Assembly (NCBI RefSeq): GCF_019972295.1
Contig: NZ_BLJA01000001.1
Coordinates: 652,049 to 716,048 of the forward strand
Direction: 5' to 3'
Length of the DNA: 64,000 bases
Source: Geobacter sp. AOG2
Lineage (GTDB): Bacteria > Desulfobacterota > Desulfuromonadia > Geobacterales > Pseudopelobacteraceae
Shown: piece by piece, positions 46,106 to 54,051 of the stretch
Layout: each line of letters starts with the position of its first letter
Position numbering within the stretch: position 1 is the first letter of the stretch
Translations under genes and position numbers: made by a program
Notes under the pieces: generated by a model
Told to the model about the DNA's origin: nothing
What the model saw: the letters and a program-made list of their open reading frames with translations, nothing else
Database searches by the model: none

Positions 46106-46795
46106 CTAGTGTGCCTCTTCCAGCGACCCCTGGATGTAGATCATGGCCAGGAGCATGAAAACGAAGGCTTGGATGAAGGAAACCAGCACGCCCATCAGCA
46201 TCATCGGCAGCGGCACCAGGAAAGGAGCCAGTCCGAAGAAGATCATCAGGACCAGTTCATGGCCATTCATGTTGCCGAAGAGACGAAGGGTGAGGGAAAC
46301 CGGGCGGCTCAAATGGCCGATGACCTCAATGAAGAACATGATCGGTGCCAGCCAGGCGATGGGCCCCATGAAATGCTTCAGGTAGTGAAGTCCGTGGTGC
46401 TTGATCCCGACCACGTGGGTCGAGAGAAAGACGATTACGGCGCAGGCGGCCGTGGTGTTGATGTTGGCAGTGGGGGGAAAGAAGCCAGGGATCAGGCCGG
46501 TCAGGTTTGAAACCAGGATGAAGATCGCCAAGGTTGCTATCAGTGGGAAGTAGGGACGGCCATGTTCGCCCATGGTCTCTATGATCATGTTTTCAATGCC
46601 GCCGACAACCACTTCCATGAAATTCTGCAATCCGCCGGGGACCGCTTTGAGTGCCGACGTAGCCAGCACGGAAAGCACCAGCAACAGGATGATGATCAGC
46701 CAAGTGTAGGCGATGGCGTCGGCACTGGCTTCGTTAACATGCAACGGTGCAAGCAACTTGCGGAAAAACTCGAGAAACAGTAAGGGGTGAACCAT
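46106..46795 (-). CDS. atpB: ATP synthase F0 subunit a
   Basis: Membrane stator subunit of 229 aa that forms the ion half-channels. The key Arg lies in [17 protein letters not shown], and the terminal helices around [15 protein letters not shown] complete the channel. About five or six membrane helices. The ATG at 46795 is used, with GGGAGG a few bases before it; ten codons upstream lie inside the atpI region. Follows atpI by four bases. Secure. Confidence 0.95.
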   Translation of the reverse strand: MVHPLLFLEFFRKLLAPLHVNEASADAIAYTWLIIILLLVLSVLATSALKAVPGGLQNFMEVVVGGIENMIIETMGEHGRPYFPLIATLAIFILVSNLTGLIPGFFPPTANINTTAACAVIVFLSTHVVGIKHHGLHYLKHFMGPIAWLAPIMFFIEVIGHLSRPVSLTLRLFGNMNGHELVLMIFFGLAPFLVPLPMMLMGVLVSFIQAFVFMLLAMIYIQGSLEEAH

Positions 46796-46799
46796 GAAG

Positions 46800-47183
46800 C
46801 TAACCTCCCGTGCGCAGGGCACCATATATTGAAAGTGCTATTATGTTGACAACGATTACGGACAGTCCTGCCAGCAACCCTGCCAGCGAGAAACGTCCCG
46901 ACGTGATGATGACGTACAATACCAAGCCGGTAACGGCGATCCGGGCCACGAACCTGATTTGAGCGTACAGGTTAGGCTTAGCCGGCATCAGGCCGAGGAT
47001 TCGCTGGAGTACATTGCGCAGCCAGGCAAAATTGACGACGGCAATGATGCCGCCTGCCAGGATGCCCATCCCGGTCTTAAGCGAAAAAAAGATGAAGCCG
47101 GCAGCGCTCATAATCGCCAGCAGGGCCAGGCTCCCTTTGACAATGACGGCGAAGAGGTTATCCTCGTTTATCGCTGTCGTCAT
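46800..47183 (-). CDS. atpI: ATP synthase subunit I (AtpI-like)
   Basis: Membrane protein of 127 aa with about four hydrophobic segments, for example [21 protein letters not shown] and the C-terminal [16 protein letters not shown]. The position directly before atpB and the size fit the ATP synthase I family, which assists c-ring assembly. It overlaps the atpZ gene by 26 bases, so they are translationally coupled. Divergent family, so the name is by context and topology. Confidence 0.75.
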   Translation of the reverse strand: MTTAINEDNLFAVIVKGSLALLAIMSAAGFIFFSLKTGMGILAGGIIAVVNFAWLRNVLQRILGLMPAKPNLYAQIRFVARIAVTGLVLYVIITSGRFSLAGLLAGLSVIVVNIIALSIYGALRTGG

Positions 47184-47400
47184 CTCTGTGGATCTCCCTG
47201 CCGGCTATTACGTAGATGTTCTTGAAACCGGCCGCAATCCCGATAAACAAAAAGATATAAAAGAACCATGGCTTGGTGCCGAGCCAGCGGTCGAGCGTCA
47301 GGCCGAACCAGACGCCGATTCCTATTGCCAGGACGACCGAGATGCCCATACTGGACACCATGGACAGGCTTTTGAACAGGTCGCGCTTGTCACGATCCAT
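47158..47400 (-). CDS. atpZ: AtpZ-like F0 accessory protein
   Basis: Protein of 80 aa with two membrane helices: MVSSMGISVVLAIGIGVWFG and FFYIFLFIGIAAGFKNIYVI, with a charged link containing LDRWLGTKPW. This is the usual layout of AtpZ/AtpI-type small proteins at the head of F0 operons. I start at the ATG at 47400 (MDRDKRDLFK), nine codons inside the longest frame. First gene of atpZ-atpI-atpB-atpE. Exact role uncertain; assistance of ring assembly or divalent-ion movement has been suggested for the family. Confidence 0.75.
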   Translation of the reverse strand: MDRDKRDLFKSLSMVSSMGISVVLAIGIGVWFGLTLDRWLGTKPWFFYIFLFIGIAAGFKNIYVIAGREIHRDDDSDKRG

Positions 47401-47437
47401 AGCTGTAGCCCCCAATATGGGCACCAAAACCGGTATT

Positions 47438-47466
47438 CCTTAGCATGGCCGCACACATAATGTCAA
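47438..47466 (-). promoter_or_regulatory. Candidate promoter of the F0 operon
   Basis: On the minus strand, TTGACA (47461-47466) is a perfect -35; 17 bases on, CTAAGG (47438-47443) is a poor -10. The transcript would start about 30 bases before atpZ. Confidence 0.35.
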
Positions 47467-47491
47467 ACAAAATAACAAAATAACGTTTGAC

Positions 47492-48778
47492 CTAGGCAAT
47501 CAAACGGAAGCATTTCGCGGCGGCGGCGATGGTCTTTTCCATATCAGCCTCGCTGAGGGCGGCCGACACGAAAGCTGTCTCAAACTGGGACGGCGCCAGA
47601 TAGATTCCTTCATCCAGCATGGCCAGGAAATATTTGGCGAACGCCGTGGTGTCACATGCGGAGGCGGTCGGCCAGTCGTAGACCTCGTTTTTGCTGAAGA
47701 AGGCGCAGAACATGCTGCCGACCCGGGTGGAATAGATCGGGTAGCCGGCCGTCTTGGCTGCCTTGGCGATGCCTTCCGCTACTTGGCGGCTCTTCTCCTC
47801 CAACCCTTCATAGAACCCGGGCTGCTTGAGCAGGCCAAGGGTCGCGATTCCTGCCGACATGGCCAGCGGGTTGCCCGAGAGTGTGCCTGCCTGGTAGATG
47901 CCGCCGGATGGGGACAGTTTTTCCATGATCTCGCGCTTGCCGCCAAAGGCGCCCACCGGTAGACCGCCGCCGATAATCTTGCCCAAGGTGGTCATGTCGG
48001 GGGTGATGCCGAACAGGGACTGGGCACCGCCGTAGGCCACCCGGAAGCCGGACATGACCTCGTCGAAGATCAGAATGATGCCCTCGTTGGTGCATATCTC
48101 CCGCAATCCCTCCAGGAAACCTTCCCGCGGCGGGACGGTCCCCATGTTGCCTGCCACCGGCTCTACGATGATGCAGGCAATGGTGCCCCTGTTCTCGTCC
48201 ACCAGTTTTCTCACCGAGTCGAGGGAGTTGTATTCTGCCGTCAGGGTATGTTTGGCAAAATCCGCAGGTACGCCGGGAGAGTCGGGCACGCCGAATGTGG
48301 CGGCACCTGAGCCGGCCTTGACCAGCAGGGAATCTGCATGGCCGTGGTAGCAGCCGGAAAATTTGAGGATGTTGTCTCGCCCGGTGTAGCCGCGGGCCAG
48401 ACGGATGGCGCTCATGGTGGCTTCTGTCCCGGAACTGACCATTCGCACCATTTCGATGGAGGGAACTGCCTCAATCACCATGGTGGCCAGGATGGTTTCC
48501 TGTTCCGTCGGCGCGCCAAAACTTGCGCCGTTGTCCATGGTGCGCTTGACCGCCTCGATCACCTGAGGATGGCAGTGCCCCACGATCATTGGCCCCCAGG
48601 AGCCGACGTAGTCCACGAAGGCGTTGCCGTCCTCGTCGTAGATAGTGCTTCCGGCTGCCTTTTTGATGAAAAGCGGGTCGGCTCCCACGGACTTAAATGC
48701 CCTGACCGGGCTATTGACGCCGCCGGGAATCGCTGTTTTGGCCTGTTGGAAGAGTGCGCTGGAGCGAGTGTGGTTCAT
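47492..48778 (-). CDS. hemL: Glutamate-1-semialdehyde 2,1-aminomutase
   Basis: PLP enzyme of 428 aa that forms 5-aminolevulinate from glutamate-1-semialdehyde in the C5 haem and cobamide route. Signature parts: [58 protein letters not shown] and the Schiff-base lysine in [17 protein letters not shown]. Complete length. It is on the minus strand, divergent from the nuo operon and followed by the F0 genes after a small gap. Secure. Confidence 0.98.
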   Translation of the reverse strand: MNHTRSSALFQQAKTAIPGGVNSPVRAFKSVGADPLFIKKAAGSTIYDEDGNAFVDYVGSWGPMIVGHCHPQVIEAVKRTMDNGASFGAPTEQETILATMVIEAVPSIEMVRMVSSGTEATMSAIRLARGYTGRDNILKFSGCYHGHADSLLVKAGSGAATFGVPDSPGVPADFAKHTLTAEYNSLDSVRKLVDENRGTIACIIVEPVAGNMGTVPPREGFLEGLREICTNEGIILIFDEVMSGFRVAYGGAQSLFGITPDMTTLGKIIGGGLPVGAFGGKREIMEKLSPSGGIYQAGTLSGNPLAMSAGIATLGLLKQPGFYEGLEEKSRQVAEGIAKAAKTAGYPIYSTRVGSMFCAFFSKNEVYDWPTASACDTTAFAKYFLAMLDEGIYLAPSQFETAFVSAALSEADMEKTIAAAAKCFRLIA

Positions 48779-48831
48779 GGTGGAATGCCCCTTCTATTTA
48801 ATTTCGAAATGAGCTGGCAACGGGGTGTTCT

Positions 48832-48860
48832 GGATAGCACATCAGGTCAGATTTTGTCAA
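48832..48860 (-). promoter_or_regulatory. Candidate hemL promoter
   Basis: On the minus strand, TTGACA (48855-48860) and CTATCC (48832-48837) are 17 bases apart, 54 bases before the hemL ATG. Confidence 0.4.
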
Positions 48861-48949
48861 TCTTAAAGAGGTTTTTTTATTTTGATTTTAATATGTTGAG
48901 AAGAATGCCCCGATATTTTCCCTGGTACCAAAAAAGGGGAAAAATCTGC

Positions 48950-48978
48950 TTGACAAAGAAAATCAAATACCCTATTTT
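48950..48978 (+). promoter_or_regulatory. nuo operon promoter candidate, with nearby palindrome
   Basis: TTGACA (48950-48955) and TATTTT (48973-48978) are 17 bases apart. A second TTGACA at 48977 overlaps this -10. The near-palindrome GTATACAGTATAC (48990-49002) lies just downstream, where a repressor could act, before AGGAGG and the nuoA ATG at 49027. Confidence 0.6.
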
Positions 48979-49026
48979 GACAGCGTTTTGTATACAGTAT
49001 ACCGCAAGTAATTAGGAGGGTTTCCG

Positions 49027-49383
49027 ATGCTTGGTGCATATCTCCCCATACTTCTCCTGGTCGTTGTCGCCGTTTTGTTCGGACTTGTCTCGATCGTCAT
49101 GTCCTCGCTCATCGGCCCGAAGAAGCCCTCGACTCTCAAGCTGGCTCCGTACGAGAGTGGCTGTGAGCCGGTCGGCACGGCACGGGAGCGCTTCTCGATC
49201 AAGTTCTACCTGATCGCCATGTTGTTCATTCTGTTCGATATCGAGGCGGTGTTTCTGTATCCGTGGGCGATCCTGTACAAAAAACTTGGCGTGTTTGGCC
49301 TAGTTGAGATGGGGACCTTTATCGTCATCCTCTTTGTCGGTTACATTTACGTTTGGAAAAAAGGAGCACTGGAATGGGAGTAG
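49027..49383 (+). CDS. nuoA: NADH-quinone oxidoreductase subunit A
   Basis: Small membrane subunit of complex I, 118 aa, with three helices. The conserved loop [39 protein letters not shown] contains the Cys and acidic residues that face the quinone channel. AGGAGG before the ATG. First gene of the operon; its end overlaps nuoB by ten bases. Secure. Confidence 0.97.
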   Translation: MLGAYLPILLLVVVAVLFGLVSIVMSSLIGPKKPSTLKLAPYESGCEPVGTARERFSIKFYLIAMLFILFDIEAVFLYPWAILYKKLGVFGLVEMGTFIVILFVGYIYVWKKGALEWE

Positions 49384-49889
49384 ATAATCCGCTTGGCGAC
49401 AACATCATAACCACGTCCCTGGATGCGCTCGTCAACTGGTCCAGAAAGTCGTCCATCTGGCCCATGACCTTTGGTCTGGCCTGCTGTGCCATCGAGATGA
49501 TGGCGACGGGCGCCTCCCATAACGACCTTGACCGTTTCGGCATCATCTTTCGTGCCTCTCCCCGGCAGTCGGACTGCATCATCATTGCCGGTACGGTCAC
49601 CAAGAAGATGCTGCCGGTCATTAAAACCGTCTATGAGCAGATGCCTGAACCCAAATGGGTCATTGCCATGGGCGCTTGCGCCTGTTCCGGCGGGATCTTC
49701 GACACCTACAGCGTTGTGCAGGGGATTGATGAGGCGCTTCCGGTCGACGTCTATATTCCGGGCTGCCCCCCGCGTCCCGAGGCGCTCCTGTACGGCCTCA
49801 TGAAATTGCAGGACAAGATCATGCATGACAAAAATTCGTTCGGCTCCGCCATTGGCCTTGGCAACAGGATCGAATCGGCTGCCGCTTAA
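49374..49889 (+). CDS. nuoB: NADH-quinone oxidoreductase subunit B
   Basis: Peripheral subunit of 171 aa that holds cluster N2, the last electron carrier before quinone. Ligands are the adjacent cysteines in [10 protein letters not shown], one in MGACACSGG and one in IPGCPPRPE. The ATG at 49374 has AGGAG upstream and overlaps nuoA; seven extra codons upstream are not needed. Secure. Confidence 0.97.
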   Translation: MGVDNPLGDNIITTSLDALVNWSRKSSIWPMTFGLACCAIEMMATGASHNDLDRFGIIFRASPRQSDCIIIAGTVTKKMLPVIKTVYEQMPEPKWVIAMGACACSGGIFDTYSVVQGIDEALPVDVYIPGCPPRPEALLYGLMKLQDKIMHDKNSFGSAIGLGNRIESAAA

Positions 49890-49942
49890 CTCGTCCGGAT
49901 GTAACTAAGAATATATCAAATCCCAAAAAAGGGTTGGATGCC

Positions 49943-50431
49943 ATGGCAGAAAACAATCGTGCAGTAGTCAAGCTGAAAGAAAAGTTCGCCTCCTCCATCA
50001 TTGAGGTCGTCGAATTTCGGGGTGAAGTGACGGTAACGATCAAAAAGCAAGATCTTCTGGCTGTCCTTGGCTTTTTGAAACAGTCTCTTCAGTACAATCT
50101 GCTCACGGACGTGACCGCGATTGACTATCTGGGTAAGAAGGAAGAGCGGTTCATGATGGTCTACCAGCTCTATTCCATTCCCAACAAGGACCGGCTGCGC
50201 ATCAAGGCTGCCGTTTCCGAGGAAGAATGCCGTATCGAGAGCGCCACCCAGGTGTGGGCCACCGCCAACTGGCTGGAGCGCGAGGTCTATGACCTGTTCG
50301 GCATCACCTTCGACAACCACCCAGACCTGCGCCGCATCCTGATGACACCTGACTGGGAAGGTTATCCGTTGCGCAAGGACTATCCGCTCCAAGGTCCGGG
50401 CAGGGAACCCTACAAGGGGCGCTTGTCGTAA
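49943..50431 (+). CDS. nuoC: NADH-quinone oxidoreductase subunit C
   Basis: Peripheral subunit of 162 aa (30-kDa subunit family). It has VTAIDYLGKKEERFMMVYQLYS and the signature EREVYDLFGITFDNHPDLRRILM, ending in the RKDYPL segment. It is separate from nuoD, unlike the fused nuoCD of enterobacteria. Start at the ATG at 49943; homology begins with the following residues. Confidence 0.95.
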   Translation: MAENNRAVVKLKEKFASSIIEVVEFRGEVTVTIKKQDLLAVLGFLKQSLQYNLLTDVTAIDYLGKKEERFMMVYQLYSIPNKDRLRIKAAVSEEECRIESATQVWATANWLEREVYDLFGITFDNHPDLRRILMTPDWEGYPLRKDYPLQGPGREPYKGRLS

Positions 50432-50480
50432 TCCACCGCACAAACGTACTTCGTATCTACGATCACAGAAGAGGCGATAT

Positions 50481-51653
50481 ATGGCTACTACGGAAAAGAT
50501 GACGCTGAATATGGGGCCGCAGCATCCCAGTACCCACGGGGTTCTCAGGCTCGTTCTCGAGCTGGACGGCGAGGTGATCACCAAGATCACTCCGGACATT
50601 GGCTACCTGCACCGCGGGGTGGAGAAACTCTCCGAGTACCGCACCTATCACCAGGTCCTGCCGTTAACCGACCGCCTCGACTACCTGGCGCCCATGCACA
50701 ACAACCTGGGGTATATCCTGGCGGTTGAAAAGTTGTTGGACATCCAGGTTCCTGAACGTGCCCAGACCATACGGATCATCATGGCCGAGTTGACGCGCCT
50801 CGAATCTCATCTTGTGTGGATCGCCTGTCACGCCCTTGATATCGGCGCCATGACGGTATTCATCTACGCCTTCCGCGAACGCGAGGTTGTCATGGAGACC
50901 TATGAATTGATCTCCGGCGCCCGCATGACCTCCAACTTCTTCCGCGCAGGCGGGCTCTCACAGGATGTGCCGCCCGAATTCGAGAAGAAAGTGCGTGATT
51001 TTGTCGATTCCATGCCCGGCTTTCTGGATCAGTATGAAGGGCTTTTGACCACCAACCCGATCTGGCTCAAGCGTACGGTCGGCAACGGTATCATTTCGGC
51101 CGAGGATGCCATCGACATGGGCATCACCGGTCCGGCCCTGCGCGGTTCCGGCGTGGATTGGGATCTGCGCCGCGACAATCCCTACAGCGGATACGAGGGG
51201 TATCAGTTCCAGATACCGGTGGGAGAGAACTGCGACACCTTTGACCGTTACAAGGTGCGCTTGGTGGAGATGCGCGAGGCTTGCAAGATCATTACCCAAG
51301 CTCTGGACAGGCTCAAGCCCGGACCGGTGCTGGCCGATTGCCCGCAGGTCTGTTATCCCCCCAAGGAAAGCGTCTATAACTCCATCGAAGGCCTGATCCA
51401 CCACTTCAAGATCGCCTCGGAAGGGTATCCCGTCCCGGAAGGTGAGGTCTACCAGGGAGTTGAGAATCCCAAGGGCGAATTGGGGTACTACATTGTCAGT
51501 GACGGTAGCTCCAAGCCCTACCGCATGCGGATCCGGCCTCCCTCATTCGTCAATCTCCAGGCCATCGAGAAGATGGCTAAGGGGTCCATGATAGCTGACT
51601 TGGTGGCGGTAATTGGAACGCTGGACATCGTTCTTGGCGAAATTGACAGATAA
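50481..51653 (+). CDS. nuoD: NADH-quinone oxidoreductase subunit D
   Basis: Peripheral 49-kDa subunit of 390 aa that shapes the quinone site with NuoB. It starts TLNMGPQHPSTHGVLRLVLELDGE, with HRGVEKLSEYRTY, and contains DFVDSMPGFLDQYEGLLTTN. The hydrogenase-like fold lacks the nickel cysteines, as expected. AGAGGCG precedes the ATG. Complete. Confidence 0.97.
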   Translation: MATTEKMTLNMGPQHPSTHGVLRLVLELDGEVITKITPDIGYLHRGVEKLSEYRTYHQVLPLTDRLDYLAPMHNNLGYILAVEKLLDIQVPERAQTIRIIMAELTRLESHLVWIACHALDIGAMTVFIYAFREREVVMETYELISGARMTSNFFRAGGLSQDVPPEFEKKVRDFVDSMPGFLDQYEGLLTTNPIWLKRTVGNGIISAEDAIDMGITGPALRGSGVDWDLRRDNPYSGYEGYQFQIPVGENCDTFDRYKVRLVEMREACKIITQALDRLKPGPVLADCPQVCYPPKESVYNSIEGLIHHFKIASEGYPVPEGEVYQGVENPKGELGYYIVSDGSSKPYRMRIRPPSFVNLQAIEKMAKGSMIADLVAVIGTLDIVLGEIDR

Positions 51654-51684
51654 CTCCCGTAGCGATTCAAAGGAGACGGCGCGA

Positions 51685-52197
51685 ATGAGTGAAGCAGTTG
51701 CGCAACAGGCTGAAGAGCAGGAACCGGAAGTAGACCTCTCCATAGCCGATAAGGTTATCGACAAATACATCGATCTGCCGGGGAACCTGATGCCGGTCCT
51801 TCAAGCGGTTCAGGACGAGTACGGGTATGTGCCCCGCAAGGTCGCCGAACATGTCGCCGAGCGGCTGAATGTCTACCCCAGCCAGATCTACGGTGTTCTG
51901 ACTTTTTATGCCCAGTTTCATCTGAAGCCCCGCGGACGTTTCATTATCCGGGTCTGTGTCGGGACCGCCTGTCATGTTTCGGGCGCTCCACGTATCGTCG
52001 AAACCTTCTTCGACAAACTGCACATCGGCCACGCCGAAACCACACCCGATCTGCGCTATACCTTTGAGAAGGTTGCCTGCCTGGGCGCCTGCGGCATGGC
52101 ACCCTTGGCCATGGTCAACGATGACACCTTCGGCAAGATGACCGTCCAGAAGGTTGACGAGATAATTGCCGAATACAACCAGCGGCCGATGAAATAG
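51685..52197 (+). CDS. nuoE: NADH-quinone oxidoreductase subunit E
   Basis: Thioredoxin-like [2Fe-2S] subunit of 170 aa that works with NuoF. Ligands: two Cys in VCVGTACHVSG and two in ACLGACGMAP. About 20 acidic residues precede the fold (EQEPEVDLS). AAAGGAGA before the ATG at 51685. The end of nuoD lies 31 bases upstream. Secure. Confidence 0.96.
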   Translation: MSEAVAQQAEEQEPEVDLSIADKVIDKYIDLPGNLMPVLQAVQDEYGYVPRKVAEHVAERLNVYPSQIYGVLTFYAQFHLKPRGRFIIRVCVGTACHVSGAPRIVETFFDKLHIGHAETTPDLRYTFEKVACLGACGMAPLAMVNDDTFGKMTVQKVDEIIAEYNQRPMK

Positions 52198-52233
52198 AAC
52201 CGACTCAACCATTCCAGCAGGGGACAAAGCGTT

Positions 52234-54009
52234 ATGGGCGAAGCAATAAAGATTCTGATATGTCAAGGGACCGGCGGTATCTCGGCCGGGGCGAAAAAGG
52301 TCGAGGCGGAGTTTCGCCGGGTGCTCCAGGAAAAGGGCGTGGACGCGGTGGTGGGCAAACGCTGCGAGGTCATCCACACCGGTTGCCGCGGTTTGTGCGC
52401 CAATGACGTCCTGGTAGACATAATTACCGACGAGCAGGGGCGGGTTACCTACGACTTTGTTCAGCCTGAAGAGGTCGAACAGATCGTCAACGAGCATATT
52501 GTCGCCAAGACGGTCATTGAAAAGCGGAAGGCGAAACCGTATTACAATACCTTCGTCGATGCCCAGATGCGCGTCGTTATGTCCGGTTGCGGCCAGATAA
52601 ACCCCGAGTCGCTGGATGCCTTCCTCGGAGAAGACGGTTTCAAGGCCATTGAGAAATGCGTCAAGAGCATGAAGCCGGAAGAGGTTATCGAAGAGGTCAA
52701 AAAATCCGGTCTCCGCGGCCGTGGGGGCGGTGGTTTCCCCACCGGCATGAAATGGTCCTTCTGCAAGGCCTCTCCCGGCGATCACAAATACCTGATCTGC
52801 AACGCCGATGAAGGGGACCCGGGCGCGTTCATGGACCGCTCCCTGCTGGAAGGAGACCCCTACTGTATCATAGAGGGCATGATGGTTGCGGCCTATGCCA
52901 TCGGATGCGACTTCGGTTATGTATATGTGCGCGCCGAATACCCGCTGGCGGTTCAACGCCTCCAGCGCGCCATCGACGTTTGCTACGAAAAAGGCTACCT
53001 GGGTCAGAATATCCAGGGGTGGGGCCTTAATTTCGACATGCGTATCAAGATGGGTGCCGGTGCCTTCGTTTGCGGTGAAGAAACCGCCCTAATGGCCTCC
53101 ATTGAGGGGCAACGAGGTATGAGCCGCCCCCGTCCGCCGTTTCCGGCCGTACGCGGCCTGTGGGGCAAGCCGACCAACATCAACAACGTCGAGACTTTTG
53201 CCAACGTCCGGCATATCATCAACAAAGGTGCTGCCTGGTATGCTTCTCTGGGTACCGAGACCACCAAAGGGACCAAGATTTTTGCCGTTACCGGTAAGGT
53301 CAAGCACACCGGTCTGGTAGAGGTTCCGGCCGGCATGACCGTCCGCGCGGTTCTCTATGACGTGTGCGGGGGCATCCTCAATAATCGCAAGTTCAAGGCC
53401 GTCCAGGCCGGTGGTCCGTCCGGGGGTTGCATTCCCGGCGAGATCCTAGACACCCCGGTTGATTACGACTCCCTGATCAAGGCCGGCGCCATGATGGGCT
53501 CCGGCGGCTTGGTCGTCATGGACGAGACCACCTGCATGGTGGACGTCGCCCGCTTCTTCCTGAGCTTCACCAGGATGGAGTCCTGCGGTAAATGCGTTCC
53601 CTGCCGTATCGGCCTGAAGGTCATGCTGGATATTCTGGAGCGGATTACCGAAGGGCGCGGCGAACTGTCCGATATCGATACCCTCCTGGATCTGGGGGTT
53701 GCCATCAAGAAGGCCTCCCTGTGCGGCCTCGGCCAGACTGCTCCCAACCCGATCCTTTCCACCATCAACTATTTCCGCCACGAGTACGAGGCCCATATCA
53801 CCGATAAACGGTGCCCCTCCAACAGTTGCAAGGAGTTGCTCCTGTGGCAGATTGTGGAGGACAAGTGCGTCAAGTGCGGTGCCTGCAAGAAAGCCTGCCC
53901 GGTGGACGCCATTACCTGGGAAAAAGGGCAGATCGCCTTCCTGGACAAGGAAAAATGCACCAAGTGCAAGTCCTGTTATGACGCCTGCCGCTTCATGGCG
54001 ATCGAATAG
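52234..54009 (+). CDS. nuoF: NADH-quinone oxidoreductase subunit F, enlarged form
   Basis: Flavoprotein of 591 aa, longer than the 440-residue E. coli type. Residues 1-120 form a thioredoxin-like [2Fe-2S] domain (ICQGTGGISAG, HTGCRGLCAND). The core has the NADH-binding GRGGGGFPTG (about 160-172) and FMN segment, and the N3 cluster motif ESCGKCVPCRIG near 450. The last ~50 residues add a ferredoxin-like pair of [4Fe-4S] motifs: KCVKCGACKKACPVDAI and KCTKCKSCYDACRFMAIE. This layout is also known from bifurcating hydrogenase partners, so electron sharing beyond NADH is possible. Confidence 0.96.
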   Translation: MGEAIKILICQGTGGISAGAKKVEAEFRRVLQEKGVDAVVGKRCEVIHTGCRGLCANDVLVDIITDEQGRVTYDFVQPEEVEQIVNEHIVAKTVIEKRKAKPYYNTFVDAQMRVVMSGCGQINPESLDAFLGEDGFKAIEKCVKSMKPEEVIEEVKKSGLRGRGGGGFPTGMKWSFCKASPGDHKYLICNADEGDPGAFMDRSLLEGDPYCIIEGMMVAAYAIGCDFGYVYVRAEYPLAVQRLQRAIDVCYEKGYLGQNIQGWGLNFDMRIKMGAGAFVCGEETALMASIEGQRGMSRPRPPFPAVRGLWGKPTNINNVETFANVRHIINKGAAWYASLGTETTKGTKIFAVTGKVKHTGLVEVPAGMTVRAVLYDVCGGILNNRKFKAVQAGGPSGGCIPGEILDTPVDYDSLIKAGAMMGSGGLVVMDETTCMVDVARFFLSFTRMESCGKCVPCRIGLKVMLDILERITEGRGELSDIDTLLDLGVAIKKASLCGLGQTAPNPILSTINYFRHEYEAHITDKRCPSNSCKELLLWQIVEDKCVKCGACKKACPVDAITWEKGQIAFLDKEKCTKCKSCYDACRFMAIE

Positions 54010-54051
54010 AACCGGTTCCTTAACGAGTCAAACTCATTGATAGAGGTTGAG

